A stretch of DNA of 64,000 nt, from NCBI GenBank assembly GCA_963815965.1, contig CAWFIT010000004.1, positions 404,917-468,916 of the forward strand. Reading direction: 5' to 3'. The notes below the pieces were generated by a model that saw only the letters and a list, made by a program, of their open reading frames with translations, ran no database searches and had not been told where the DNA came from. The position numbers and the translations under genes were made by a program. This DNA comes from DASVFB01 sp963815965. Lineage in GTDB: Bacteria; Actinomycetota; Thermoleophilia; Gaiellales; Gaiellaceae. How positions within the stretch are numbered: position 1 is the stretch's first letter; each line of letters opens with the position of its first letter. Shown here piece by piece: positions 7,066 through 15,512 of the stretch.

Positions 7066-8427
7066 GCGTTCCCAGTACGGCCGAACGTGCCCGAGCTCGC
7101 CGATGATCTTGCGAAGCGCGAGCATCGCGGTGTACGTCGGTAGCACGACGAGCTCGTCGGAGGAATTCGCCAGGGTGAGGCCCCGGTCGAGGGCTGCGCG
7201 CAGATCCGGGACGACCTCGATTCGATCGCCGGCGAAGCCCGCGTACTTGCAGCGCAGCGCCAACTCGGCTGCTCGGTCGCCCGTGGCGACGACGCGCTCC
7301 AGTCCGGCGAGCAGCGGCTCGAAGTCGACGTCCCAGATCCACGAGACGTCTCTGCCGTCGGCGATCGCGTCGTTCAAAGCGATCACGGCGAGCCGTGGGC
7401 TACGGCCTTCGACGAGCGTGCGAATCGCCTCGTTCGCGCCGGCCGGGTTCTTGATCAAGAGCAAGAGGACGCGCCGGTCGCCGATCGCGATGCGCTCGAA
7501 CCGCCCGAATGCCGCGTCGAAGCGCTCGAGGCCGGCGGCCACGTCGTCGAGCCCCATGCCGAGAGCGCGCGCAAGCGTCCCCGCGGCGACGGCGTTGTAG
7601 ACGTTGTAGAGCCCAGGCACGCGAAGCCGCACGCGGCGCGTTCCCTCCGGCGTCTCGAGCGAGAACAAGGTGTGCTCTAGACCGGCGAGCTCGATGTCCC
7701 GCGCGACGACGTCGAGCGCGGGTCGCGCGTGTCCGCAGGCTGGACAGCGGTAGTCGCCGAGATGACCCACGTACGCCGCCGCGTACTCGTACGGTGTTCC
7801 GCACAGCACGCAGTACTTCGAGTCGGCGGCGTGCTGGAGAGACGGCCGCGCGAGCCTGGGATCATCAAGGCCGAACACGACCGCGCCTGGATGCGCACGG
7901 GCGAGCTCGCCGACCTGCGGATCGTCGCCGTTGACGGCGAGTGCCGTCCCAGCCGGGAGCGCGCCGACCGCCTCGCGCCACCGCTCCGAGAGGAGCTCGA
8001 GCTCGCCGTAGCGGTCGAGCTGGTCGCGAAACAGATTGCCGAGGCAGAGTGCCCGCGGCCGGATCCGCCTCGAAACCTCCGGAAGCGCGGCCTCGTCGAC
8101 CTCGAAGAGCCCGAGCTCCGCGTCTGACACGGCAAGGAGGGTCGACACGACACCGGACATGAGGTTCGCCCCCGACGCGTTGTGCGCAAGCGCGTAGCGC
8201 GGCCGCAGGATCTCGGCCGTCATCGCGGCCGTCGTCGTCTTCCCGTTCGTCGCGGAGATGAGCGCCGAGCCCTCCGGCAGCCGCGCCGCGAGCCGCTCGA
8301 CGGCCGTTGGGTCGAGCTTCGAGAGCAGCTTGCCGGGCACGGTGGTCCCGCCTCCTCGGCCCGTCAGGCGAGAAAGGCGCGCCGCGGCGCGCGCGGCGAC
8401 GATCTCTGCGGAGAGAGGGAGGCGCAT
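7057..8427 (-). CDS. murT: Lipid II isoglutaminyl synthase, Mur ligase subunit MurT
   Basis: 456 residues; ATP-dependent ligase subunit that amidates the alpha-carboxyl of D-Glu in lipid II together with GatD. P-loop ISATNGKTTTAAM at about residue 60. LFEVDEAALPEV and LCLGNLFRDQLDRYGELE are Mur ligase central motifs. A four-cysteine zinc ribbon (CVLCGTPYEY then YRCPACG, about residues 206-231) is inserted, as in known MurT. GLYNVYNAVAA and a C-terminal DUF1727 domain with RDVSWIWDVDFE follow. Its partner gatD is directly downstream. Amidated peptidoglycan fits an actinobacterial cell wall. Confidence 0.95.
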   Translation of the reverse strand: MRLPLSAEIVAARAAARLSRLTGRGGGTTVPGKLLSKLDPTAVERLAARLPEGSALISATNGKTTTAAMTAEILRPRYALAHNASGANLMSGVVSTLLAVSDAELGLFEVDEAALPEVSRRIRPRALCLGNLFRDQLDRYGELELLSERWREAVGALPAGTALAVNGDDPQVGELARAHPGAVVFGLDDPRLARPSLQHAADSKYCVLCGTPYEYAAAYVGHLGDYRCPACGHARPALDVVARDIELAGLEHTLFSLETPEGTRRVRLRVPGLYNVYNAVAAGTLARALGMGLDDVAAGLERFDAAFGRFERIAIGDRRVLLLLIKNPAGANEAIRTLVEGRSPRLAVIALNDAIADGRDVSWIWDVDFEPLLAGLERVVATGDRAAELALRCKYAGFAGDRIEVVPDLRAALDRGLTLANSSDELVVLPTYTAMLALRKIIGELGHVRPYWERAA

Positions 8428-8565
8428 GGCTCCGAGACTAACCCGTGGGAACGACTACCTCGGAATGGCTCGAAAAGGGGATACTCGCGCGCTTCGCCCG
8501 GCTTAGGTTCTAGGGACAGTGAACGGCGTCACCCCTTCGGCCGCTGCGGCGCAGGCCGTCGGACC

Positions 8566-11349
8566 ATGAGCGCGGTCCCGACCGTTTTCGACCACGACCA
8601 GCCACCCCTTCCGGGGGAGCCTGGCGAACGCCTGCCCAGGGCGGCGTTCGCGTTCTATCTGGTGGTGGGCGCCGCGGCGATCGCGGCTGCCGGCCCGTTC
8701 GTGACGCAACTCTCCGACGAGCGCACCGGCTGGATCGCGTTCGCGATCCTGGCTGCCGGCGCGGCGCTCGCACAACTCTTCGTCGTCGTCGCGCCGAGAC
8801 GCGGGGGGAGGAGCGAGGGCACGCTCTCCTACCACACGACAGCCGTCTTCCTCCTGCCGGCGGCGCTCCTGCTTGCACCGCCCCTCGCGGCGTTGATCCC
8901 GATCGCTCAGCACGTCCCGGAATGGCTCAAGAAACGACAGCCCTGGTACATCGGGTCGTTCAACATCTTCAACTACACCCTGACCATCCTCGCCGCGCTC
9001 GCGGTGGATCGGTGGGTGCTCGGCTTGCACGGCCTGATTCCGACGACGAACCTCCGAGTCGCGACAGGTGCGCTCCTTGCCTGCATCGTGTACGTGCTCG
9101 TCAACCACTCGCTGCTCGCGACGATGTTCCGCCTCGGCCGCGGCATCTCGGTTGCGGAGTCTGGTCTCTTCACCGGCCAGGCGCTGTCTGCCGAGCTCGT
9201 CCTTGCCGCGCTCGGCGTCGCAGTGGCAGCGTTCTGGCATACGAATCCCTGGCTGATCCCGCTCGCACTCGCGCCACTCGTCGTGATCAACCGCTCGCTT
9301 TCCGTACCCGCACTCCAGATGGAGGCGCGGATCGATCCGAAGACGGGTCTCTACAACGCACGCCACTTCGCCACAGCGCTGGCCGACGAGCTGACGCGCG
9401 CGAAGCGCTTCGACCGTCCGTTGTCGCTGATGATGGCCGACCTCGACCTCCTCCGGGACATCAACAACACGTACGGCCACCTTGCGGGCGACGTCGTCCT
9501 CTGCGGCATCGCCGATGTCTTCCGAGAGGAGTTGCGTCACTACGACGTGCCTGCCCGCTTCGGCGGGGAGGAGTTCTCGATCCTGCTCCCGGAGACGACG
9601 TCGGAGCAGGCGCTCGAGATCGCAGAGCGGATCCGCCGCGCGTTTGCCGAGCGCAGGTTCGAGGTCGAAACGTCCAGCGAGCCGATCCAGGCGACCGTTT
9701 CGATCGGCGTCTCGAGCTTCCCTGCCGACGGAGGGAGTGCGAACGAGCTCTTCCACCAGGCGGACATCGCGGTCTACCGCGCGAAGCTCCAGGGCCGGAA
9801 CCGCGTGCTCGCGGCCAACGCCGAGTCACTGTTGCTCACGAAAGGCGACCAGCGACAGCGGCTCGCGTTCGTTCCCCTCGACGAGGGTCCGCCGGCGCCG
9901 TCCTCCGCAGTCGCGCGCGAGACGTTCAAGCCGGAACCGGCGCCGCGGGCGGGCGCGCAGGCAGCCCCGAGCCCGCGCCCGCACTTCGCACGCGCACCTC
10001 GTTTCCTCTCGGTGTCTCTCCGGCTTCGCGCCCTGATCGCCCTCGTCAGCACGCTCGGCGTCGCGGCGGGGTTGCTCGGGATCGTGCGAGGCACGAGCGA
10101 CGACCTCCTCGGCCTACTCGTCGTGGCCGCCCTCGTCGGCGGGGGCCAGGCGCTCGCACTCGGAGTCGAGGAAGGCGCGATCTCGTTCGGCGCCGTTGGC
10201 GCCCTCGCAGGCGCGGCTCTCTTCGGCCCGCGCGCCGCGCTCGTGCTCGCGCTTGTGACGGTCGCGGTCGACTGGAGCGCGCGACGCACAAGTCTGCAGC
10301 ACGTTCTCTTCAACATCGGCGCGCTCACGCTCGCGTCGCTCTCCGCTGCAGCCGTGTTCGCGGCGTCGGGCGATCGGCCGATCGTCGTCGCGGCGGCAGG
10401 CCTCGTTGCCGGCGCTGCCTACTTCGTCGTCAACACCGGCCTCTGCTCGCTGGCAATCGCGATCGAGGCGAAGGAGGCATGGGGACGGGTTCTCCGCGAA
10501 CGATTCGCGTGGCTCCTTCCGCACTACGTCGTCTACGGATTCATCGGCGGCGTAGTGGCTATCGCCTACGACGCCGCGGGTCTGTACGCGCTCGCGGTGT
10601 TCACCGTGCCGTTGCTCGTGATGCGGAACACGCAAGAGTCGTACCTCGTGCACACCCGCAAGTCCGCTTACAAGCTGCGTGCGGCCGCTGCGACGATCCA
10701 GGAGCAGAACGTCTCCCTCGAGCAGGCGAACCGCTTGCTCAAGGAATGCTCGACCGCCGCCATGGAGTCACTCTCCGCGACAGTCGACGCGCGCGACTCG
10801 CACACGACCGGACATTCGCGTCGGGTGCAACAGCTCGCCCTCGCGATCGGCCGCGAGTTGAAGCTTTCTCAGCCTGAGCTCGACCTGCTCGGCCACTCTG
10901 CCCTCTTCCACGACATCGGCAAGCTCTCCGTCCCCGACGCGATCCTGCTCAAGCCGGCGACGCTCACCGGCGCGGAGTGGGCGCTCATGCAACGGCACGC
11001 CGCCGAAGGCGCGGGGATCATCGACCGCCTCGGCTTCCTCGGCGACGCAGTACCGGCGATCAAGCACCATCACGAGCGATTCGACGGCACCGGCTATCCG
11101 GACCGGCTGAAGGGGGAGGAGATCCCGCTCGGGGCGCGGATCATTCATGTCGCGGACGCGCTCGACTCGATGCTGACCACCCGGATCTATCGCACCGCCC
11201 GCCCGGCCGAGGACGCGCTCGACGAACTGCGGCGAGCAGCAGGCAGCCAGTTCTGCCCGCGCTGCGTCTCAGCGCTCGAGCGGGTCCTCGCCGTGGACTC
11301 CGTGCTCGCCGAGCAGGAGATCTTCGGGCCGTTGGTCGCCACGGCGTGA
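8566..11349 (+). CDS. Bifunctional-looking c-di-GMP protein: membrane module, GGDEF, second membrane module, HD-GYP
   Basis: 927 residues. About 25-250: hydrophobic helices. About 255-420: GGDEF domain with DPKTGLYNARHF, active-site GGEEF (near residue 333) and an upstream RHYD that fits the RxxD product-inhibition site. About 480-690: a second set of hydrophobic helices. About 725-915: HD-GYP phosphodiesterase with HTTGHSRRV, HDIGKLSVPD and HHERFDGTGYPDRLKGEE. All catalytic residues of both activities appear intact, so one polypeptide could make and degrade c-di-GMP. GGDEF plus HD-GYP is far rarer than GGDEF plus EAL. ATG 8566 is the first start before the conserved helices; the 138 bases upstream separate it from the divergent murT. 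Confidence 0.9.
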   Translation: MSAVPTVFDHDQPPLPGEPGERLPRAAFAFYLVVGAAAIAAAGPFVTQLSDERTGWIAFAILAAGAALAQLFVVVAPRRGGRSEGTLSYHTTAVFLLPAALLLAPPLAALIPIAQHVPEWLKKRQPWYIGSFNIFNYTLTILAALAVDRWVLGLHGLIPTTNLRVATGALLACIVYVLVNHSLLATMFRLGRGISVAESGLFTGQALSAELVLAALGVAVAAFWHTNPWLIPLALAPLVVINRSLSVPALQMEARIDPKTGLYNARHFATALADELTRAKRFDRPLSLMMADLDLLRDINNTYGHLAGDVVLCGIADVFREELRHYDVPARFGGEEFSILLPETTSEQALEIAERIRRAFAERRFEVETSSEPIQATVSIGVSSFPADGGSANELFHQADIAVYRAKLQGRNRVLAANAESLLLTKGDQRQRLAFVPLDEGPPAPSSAVARETFKPEPAPRAGAQAAPSPRPHFARAPRFLSVSLRLRALIALVSTLGVAAGLLGIVRGTSDDLLGLLVVAALVGGGQALALGVEEGAISFGAVGALAGAALFGPRAALVLALVTVAVDWSARRTSLQHVLFNIGALTLASLSAAAVFAASGDRPIVVAAAGLVAGAAYFVVNTGLCSLAIAIEAKEAWGRVLRERFAWLLPHYVVYGFIGGVVAIAYDAAGLYALAVFTVPLLVMRNTQESYLVHTRKSAYKLRAAAATIQEQNVSLEQANRLLKECSTAAMESLSATVDARDSHTTGHSRRVQQLALAIGRELKLSQPELDLLGHSALFHDIGKLSVPDAILLKPATLTGAEWALMQRHAAEGAGIIDRLGFLGDAVPAIKHHHERFDGTGYPDRLKGEEIPLGARIIHVADALDSMLTTRIYRTARPAEDALDELRRAAGSQFCPRCVSALERVLAVDSVLAEQEIFGPLVATA

Positions 11350-11372
11350 GAGACACGTCTGCTCGGCCCAAT

Positions 11373-11400
11373 TTGCGGATTTGCCAATTGGCTCTATCCT
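11373..11400 (+). promoter_or_regulatory. Possible sigma70-type promoter giving a leaderless message
   Basis: TTGCGG (11373-11378), 16-base spacer, TATCCT (11395-11400). Only six bases separate the -10 from the ATG at 11407, so the transcript would start at or next to the start codon. The spacer also holds CCAATTGG. Assigned by eye only. Confidence 0.35.
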
Positions 11401-11406
11401 GGTTGT

Positions 11407-12090
11407 ATGCCGCGCAAGCCGGCTCCGCGCCCGTCTCGCCGCATCGACCCGGCGGTCCTGGCCGAGTTCCAGGCGGGCCTTCGCAAGCGCTACACGGATA
11501 GCCAGATCCTCGACGAACTGAGGGCGAGTGCCGCCCGCCTCGGCCGGTCGCCCACCATGCGCGAGTTCGCCGCGGACCCGCACACGACGGTGCATCCGCA
11601 GACGGTGATCGAGCATTTCGGCAGCTGGAACGCAGCGAAGCGAGACGCCGGTCTCGTCCCGCGCCGGTTCGCCACACGCGCGGAGCTCGTAAGGCTCCTT
11701 CGCGAGCTCGGTGAGGAGCTCGGCCGCCCGCCGACTGCACGCGATCTCGATGCGCGCAAGGGCTCCGTTCCGTCGAAGTCGCTCTACTGGCATACGTTCG
11801 GCTCGCTCACGAACGCGCTACGCGAGGCGGGTTTCGACGTGCCGGTGGGGGAGGAGCGCGTCGAGCGCGCAGTCCAGCAGGGCGCAGTCCTCGCACGCCG
11901 GTTGAAGCGGCTGCCGAAGTTCGCCGACTGGGCCGAGGCGCGGAAGAGCGACGCCTCGCTCTTCACGGAGTGGCAGGTGTATCGGATGTTCGACGCGAAG
12001 CGCGGCGCCTGGGCGACGTTCCAGTACCTCGTGCGTGAGCGCCTGATCGCCGAGGGCATGACGGTCGCGAGCGACGGGCGATTGCGCTAG
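11407..12090 (+). CDS. Protein of homing-endonuclease-associated (HNH-associated) repeats, no nuclease domain
   Basis: 227 residues made of about three tandem repeats of 50-60 residues. Repeat 1 (about 27-85) contains YTDSQILDELR, RLGRSPTMREF, VHPQTVIEHFGSWNAAKRDAGL. Repeat 2 (about 92-145) contains LGRPPTARDLDARKG and YWHTFGSLTNALREAGF. Repeat 3 (about 160-215) is more diverged, with AWATFQYLVRE. This is the pattern of the small helical DNA-binding repeats that accompany HNH homing endonucleases, but no HNH motif is present. A stand-alone DNA-binding or regulatory role is likely (inference). The stop TAG shares CTAG with the stop of the convergent Kelch gene. Confidence 0.7.
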   Translation: MPRKPAPRPSRRIDPAVLAEFQAGLRKRYTDSQILDELRASAARLGRSPTMREFAADPHTTVHPQTVIEHFGSWNAAKRDAGLVPRRFATRAELVRLLRELGEELGRPPTARDLDARKGSVPSKSLYWHTFGSLTNALREAGFDVPVGEERVERAVQQGAVLARRLKRLPKFADWAEARKSDASLFTEWQVYRMFDAKRGAWATFQYLVRERLIAEGMTVASDGRLR

Positions 12091-13208
12091 CGCGCGGCGG
12101 GCGTGAACGCCGCGCCGTCGCGCGGGAAGCTCGGTGGGAGGCGGGTGCCGAGGGGAGTGCCGATCACGCCGCCCCACACGATCAGATCACGTCCCGTCCA
12201 CGCGACGGCCGGGTTGGAGCGTGCTCGCAAGGGCGCTGCAGGTACAGACGCCCAGCGGTTGGTGTGCGGGTTGTATGCGACTCCGTCGCGGAGGGTGGCC
12301 CACCGGCTCGCGCCTGACCCGCCCCAGAGCACCAACCGCGTTCCCGTCCAGACTGCTGTCGCGCCGACTCGGCGGGAGGGGAGGGGAGCGAGGAGCCGCC
12401 ACTTGTTGGTGGCCGGGCTGTAGGCGTACGTGAGACGCGCTCCGGCGCCGACGGCCGGGACGAGAACCTCGCGCCCGTCCCAGACGGCGCTGGTGGCGAA
12501 GCGCAGGCCAGTATTCGGCAGCGGGGCGAGCCGGCGCCACTTGTTCGTCGCCGGGTCGTACGCGGCACCGCGGGCGAAGCGTGCCGGCCAGAGCTTGCCC
12601 TCGGGGTCGTAACCGCTGACGAAGAGCAACAGCTCGTGGCCGTTCCACGCTCCGATGGGCTCCTGGCTCGGAGCGAGCGGCGAGCGGGAGAGCTTGCGGT
12701 ACGAGTCGGTGGTCGGGTTGTAGGCCGCACCGGATGCGAAGGCATCACCGCAGCAGCCGCCACCCCAGCCGATCGCCTCGCGGCCGGTCCATACCGTGAT
12801 GCCCCCAGGCACGGCATAACGCAGCGTGCGCCAAGTCTTCCGCGCGGGGTTGTAGGCCATCGAGTGGAACGCCCCGAAAGCGAGCATTTCCCTGCCCGTC
12901 CACACCGCCTCGTAGCCGGGCGAATAAGTCGAGCTGGCTGGAGGCGAGAGCCGCGCCCACGCATTCCGTGCTGGGTCGTACGACTCGGCGCGGTCGACCC
13001 ACTTGTTGCTGGCGGTGACCTCGCTGCCGAACACGATCAACTGCTTCCCCGTCCACACGCTCACCGAGGTCCGCGGCGCGGGGAACGGCGCAACGGAGAG
13101 CTTGTGCCATGTTCCCGGCAGGGTGCTCGACCCAGCCGCCGCAAGCGCCAGCGCGGGGACGGTGCCGACCACACACACGATCGCTAGAACCTTGCCGAGT
13201 CTGGACAT
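12087..13208 (-). CDS. Secreted Kelch-repeat beta-propeller protein
   Basis: 373 residues with a clear signal peptide (MSRLGKVLAIVCVVGTVPALALAAAG). The rest is six to seven Kelch-like repeats, each with WTGRE or WTGxxL, a hydrophobic GG-type strand, AYNPxTxxWR and a Pro-rich turn. Repeats can be seen at VWTGKQLIVFG, VWTGREMLAFG, VWTGREAIGWGGG, AWNGHELLLF, VWDGREVLVPA, VWTGTRLVLWGG and AWTGRDLIVWGG. Catalytic copper ligands of galactose oxidase are not evident, so a binding role is more likely. The function is unknown. Confidence 0.8.
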   Translation of the reverse strand: MSRLGKVLAIVCVVGTVPALALAAAGSSTLPGTWHKLSVAPFPAPRTSVSVWTGKQLIVFGSEVTASNKWVDRAESYDPARNAWARLSPPASSTYSPGYEAVWTGREMLAFGAFHSMAYNPARKTWRTLRYAVPGGITVWTGREAIGWGGGCCGDAFASGAAYNPTTDSYRKLSRSPLAPSQEPIGAWNGHELLLFVSGYDPEGKLWPARFARGAAYDPATNKWRRLAPLPNTGLRFATSAVWDGREVLVPAVGAGARLTYAYSPATNKWRLLAPLPSRRVGATAVWTGTRLVLWGGSGASRWATLRDGVAYNPHTNRWASVPAAPLRARSNPAVAWTGRDLIVWGGVIGTPLGTRLPPSFPRDGAAFTPAAR

Positions 13209-13294
13209 GGTGCCCTCCGTTTGTCGATGTAGCCTTGCTCAACAAGTATCGGCACCGTGGAGCGGCCGAGCTATGGACGCGAGATAGGCGGTCA

Positions 13295-14044
13295 ATGGAA
13301 TTTCGCTCGTCACCGGTGACGCCAGAGGAGGGAGCAGCGGTCGTCGTCTCAGGCCCCGACGGTCCGGAGCCGGTGACCGTTGTCCTCTCGGGAGCGCGCG
13401 CGACCGTGGGCCGCTTGCCCGACGTCAACGACATTGCGCTCCAACCCGATCCCGAGCTTCTGGTCACCCGCGCCGGCCATTGCACGCTCGAGCGCCAGGG
13501 GGCGATCTGGTTCGTCGTCGACGGCGGGAGCGTCAACGGCACTTTCCTGCGGCGAGGCGGCGCACCGCAGCGGTTGACCGAGCGCACGGCGCTCCACGAC
13601 GGCGACGTCGTCTGCATCCTCGCTTCGGTGGAAGCCGGCGAGCGGCGCTTCTTCGAGCTCGCGTTCCACGCGGCCGGCGATTCGCAGGCGACCCGCGCGG
13701 TGCTCACCCCCGAAGACACGGCCGAGTGCCTCCGCTACGACCCGGACGAGGCCCGTCTCGTCCTCGTGCAAGGCGGCGAGAAGCACGAGATTCACATCCG
13801 TGCCCAGGCACACCGGCTCGTCCGTTACATGGTCGAGCGGAACGCGGCTTCGGGCGGTACACCCGCGCTGTGCACGCACGACGAATTGATGCACGCGGTG
13901 TGGGCGGACGAGCCGATGCACTCGCGCGTCGAGCTCGCCAAGCTCGTGTGGGAGCTCCGCAAGAAGCTCGAACCGTTCGGAGCCGAGCACCTGATCGAGA
14001 ATGAGCGCAGGCTCGGCTATCGAATGCGGACGTGTAGTGACTGA
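13295..14044 (+). CDS. FHA domain fused to a winged-helix DNA-binding domain
   Basis: 249 residues. An FHA domain (about 28-110) carries VGRLPDVNDIAL, RAGHCTLERQG and GGSVNGTFLRRGG with LHDGDVV, the phosphothreonine-binding signature. The C-terminal half (about 150-249) is an OmpR/SARP-type winged helix: LCTHDELMHAVW, HSRVELAKLVWELRKKLE, ENERRLGYRM. This is the EmbR-like design of a transcription factor that reads Ser/Thr phosphorylation. Its stop overlaps the start of a Ser/Thr kinase by eight bases, so kinase and reader are probably co-translated partners. ATG 13295 is chosen because the frame upstream is antisense to the Kelch gene. Confidence 0.85.
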   Translation: MEFRSSPVTPEEGAAVVVSGPDGPEPVTVVLSGARATVGRLPDVNDIALQPDPELLVTRAGHCTLERQGAIWFVVDGGSVNGTFLRRGGAPQRLTERTALHDGDVVCILASVEAGERRFFELAFHAAGDSQATRAVLTPEDTAECLRYDPDEARLVLVQGGEKHEIHIRAQAHRLVRYMVERNAASGGTPALCTHDELMHAVWADEPMHSRVELAKLVWELRKKLEPFGAEHLIENERRLGYRMRTCSD

Positions 14045-15512
14045 CCGGGCGGGTCCCGGCGTCGGCGAGACGTTCGGCGGCTACACGATCGAATCGTTGC
14101 TCGGCCGCGGCGGAATGGGCGCCGTGTACCTCGCGACGCACGAACGCCTCGCGCGCAAGGTCGCGCTCAAGTTGATCTCTCCCGAGCTTGCGCACGACGA
14201 GGACTTCCGCGCGCGGTTCCTGCGCGAGTCGCAGCTCGCAGCGTCGCTCGAGCATCCGAACCTGATCCCGATCTACGACGCCGACGAGATCGACGGCGTC
14301 CTCTTCCTCGCCATGCGCTACGTCGACGGGCCGAGCCTGCAGGCGCTGCTCAGAACGCGGGGAACGCTGCCGCCGGAGGAGACGCTGCAGGTCACCGAGC
14401 AGATCGGAGGCGCGCTCGACGCCGCCCACGAAGCCGGGCTCGTGCACCGAGACGTGAAGCCCGCGAACATCCTCATCGCGGAGCCGGGCAAGCACGCGTA
14501 TCTCTGCGACTTCGGTCTCGCGCGGCATACGAGCTCGCAGGGCATGACCCGCACAGGAATCTTCCTCGGCAGCATCGACTACTGCGCGCCCGAGCAGATC
14601 CAGGGGACGCCGGTCGACGGGCGCGCGGACGTCTACTCACTCGGCTGCGTCGTCTTCCACTGTCTGACCGGACAGCCGCCCTACCGGCGGGAGACGGAGT
14701 TCGCGGTTCTGAACGCACACATCAACGACCCTCCGCCGGCGGTGTCGACGCTCCGTCCCGACCTGCCGAAGGGGATCGACGGCGTCATCGTCACGGCCAT
14801 GGCGAAGCATCGCGACGTGCGCTTCGGCACTGCAGGGGAGCTCGCAGGCGCGTTGCGGACCGCGCTCGGCGGCGAGGCTTTGCCCGCTGACGACGCGACG
14901 CGGGTCGCACCGACGCTGCGGCAGGACAGCGCCCCGACCGTCGCGGTCGCCCAGCCGCGCCGGCGCCGTAGGTGGATCGCCGCAGCTGCCGTTCTCGCCC
15001 TGCTCGCTGCGGCCGCCGCGCTGATCGCCGTTCTCGCGCTCCGCCCGTCGGGAACGGACGCCACGTCGGAGGACCCAACTGTGCGCGCCTTCGTCTCGAA
15101 GGTCGAGACCATCCTCGAGCAGTCGGCTATCGCGCGCCGGAACATCGGCAAGACGATTTCGCGCGGTTTCAACTGCGAGATTTCGCCCGGCGAGGCGCAC
15201 AGCCGCATGGACAAAGTCGTCCGTGAGCGGCGCAAGGTCCTCGCGCAAGTATCCCGCATGACAGCCGTTCCGCCCGAGGCCCAGAAGGCCAAGACGCGCC
15301 TCGAGACGGCGATCAACGACTCGATCGATGCGGACATCCTCTACCGGAGCGGCTTCGGCTCCGCCACCGGCTGCCCGCCGCGGAGCGAGTACTTCAAGGG
15401 GGCGGCAGACGCGGATGCAGTCGCGACGAGGGCGAAGAGGCGCTTCGTGGCCGCGTTCAACCCGCTGGCGGGACGCGTCGGTCTCACGACGTGGTCGGCG
15501 TCCGAGATTTGA
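14037..15512 (+). CDS. Transmembrane Ser/Thr protein kinase without PASTA repeats
   Basis: 491 residues from GTG 14037. Kinase domain about 13-285: glycine loop GRGGMGAVY, KVALKL lysine, HRDVKPANIL catalytic loop, CDFGLA, SIDYCAPEQ and DVYSLGCVVFHCLTG. A basic stop (PRRRRRW) precedes one membrane helix (about 312-335). The outer domain of about 150 residues has no PASTA or other repeat I know; it is helical, with two cysteines (FNCEISPGEAHSRMD and ATGCPPRSEY). The gene overlaps the FHA regulator upstream and the amidase lipoprotein downstream, suggesting a signalling unit that senses the envelope. The substrate is inferred to include the FHA protein. Confidence 0.92.
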   Translation: MTDRAGPGVGETFGGYTIESLLGRGGMGAVYLATHERLARKVALKLISPELAHDEDFRARFLRESQLAASLEHPNLIPIYDADEIDGVLFLAMRYVDGPSLQALLRTRGTLPPEETLQVTEQIGGALDAAHEAGLVHRDVKPANILIAEPGKHAYLCDFGLARHTSSQGMTRTGIFLGSIDYCAPEQIQGTPVDGRADVYSLGCVVFHCLTGQPPYRRETEFAVLNAHINDPPPAVSTLRPDLPKGIDGVIVTAMAKHRDVRFGTAGELAGALRTALGGEALPADDATRVAPTLRQDSAPTVAVAQPRRRRRWIAAAAVLALLAAAAALIAVLALRPSGTDATSEDPTVRAFVSKVETILEQSAIARRNIGKTISRGFNCEISPGEAHSRMDKVVRERRKVLAQVSRMTAVPPEAQKAKTRLETAINDSIDADILYRSGFGSATGCPPRSEYFKGAADADAVATRAKRRFVAAFNPLAGRVGLTTWSASEI

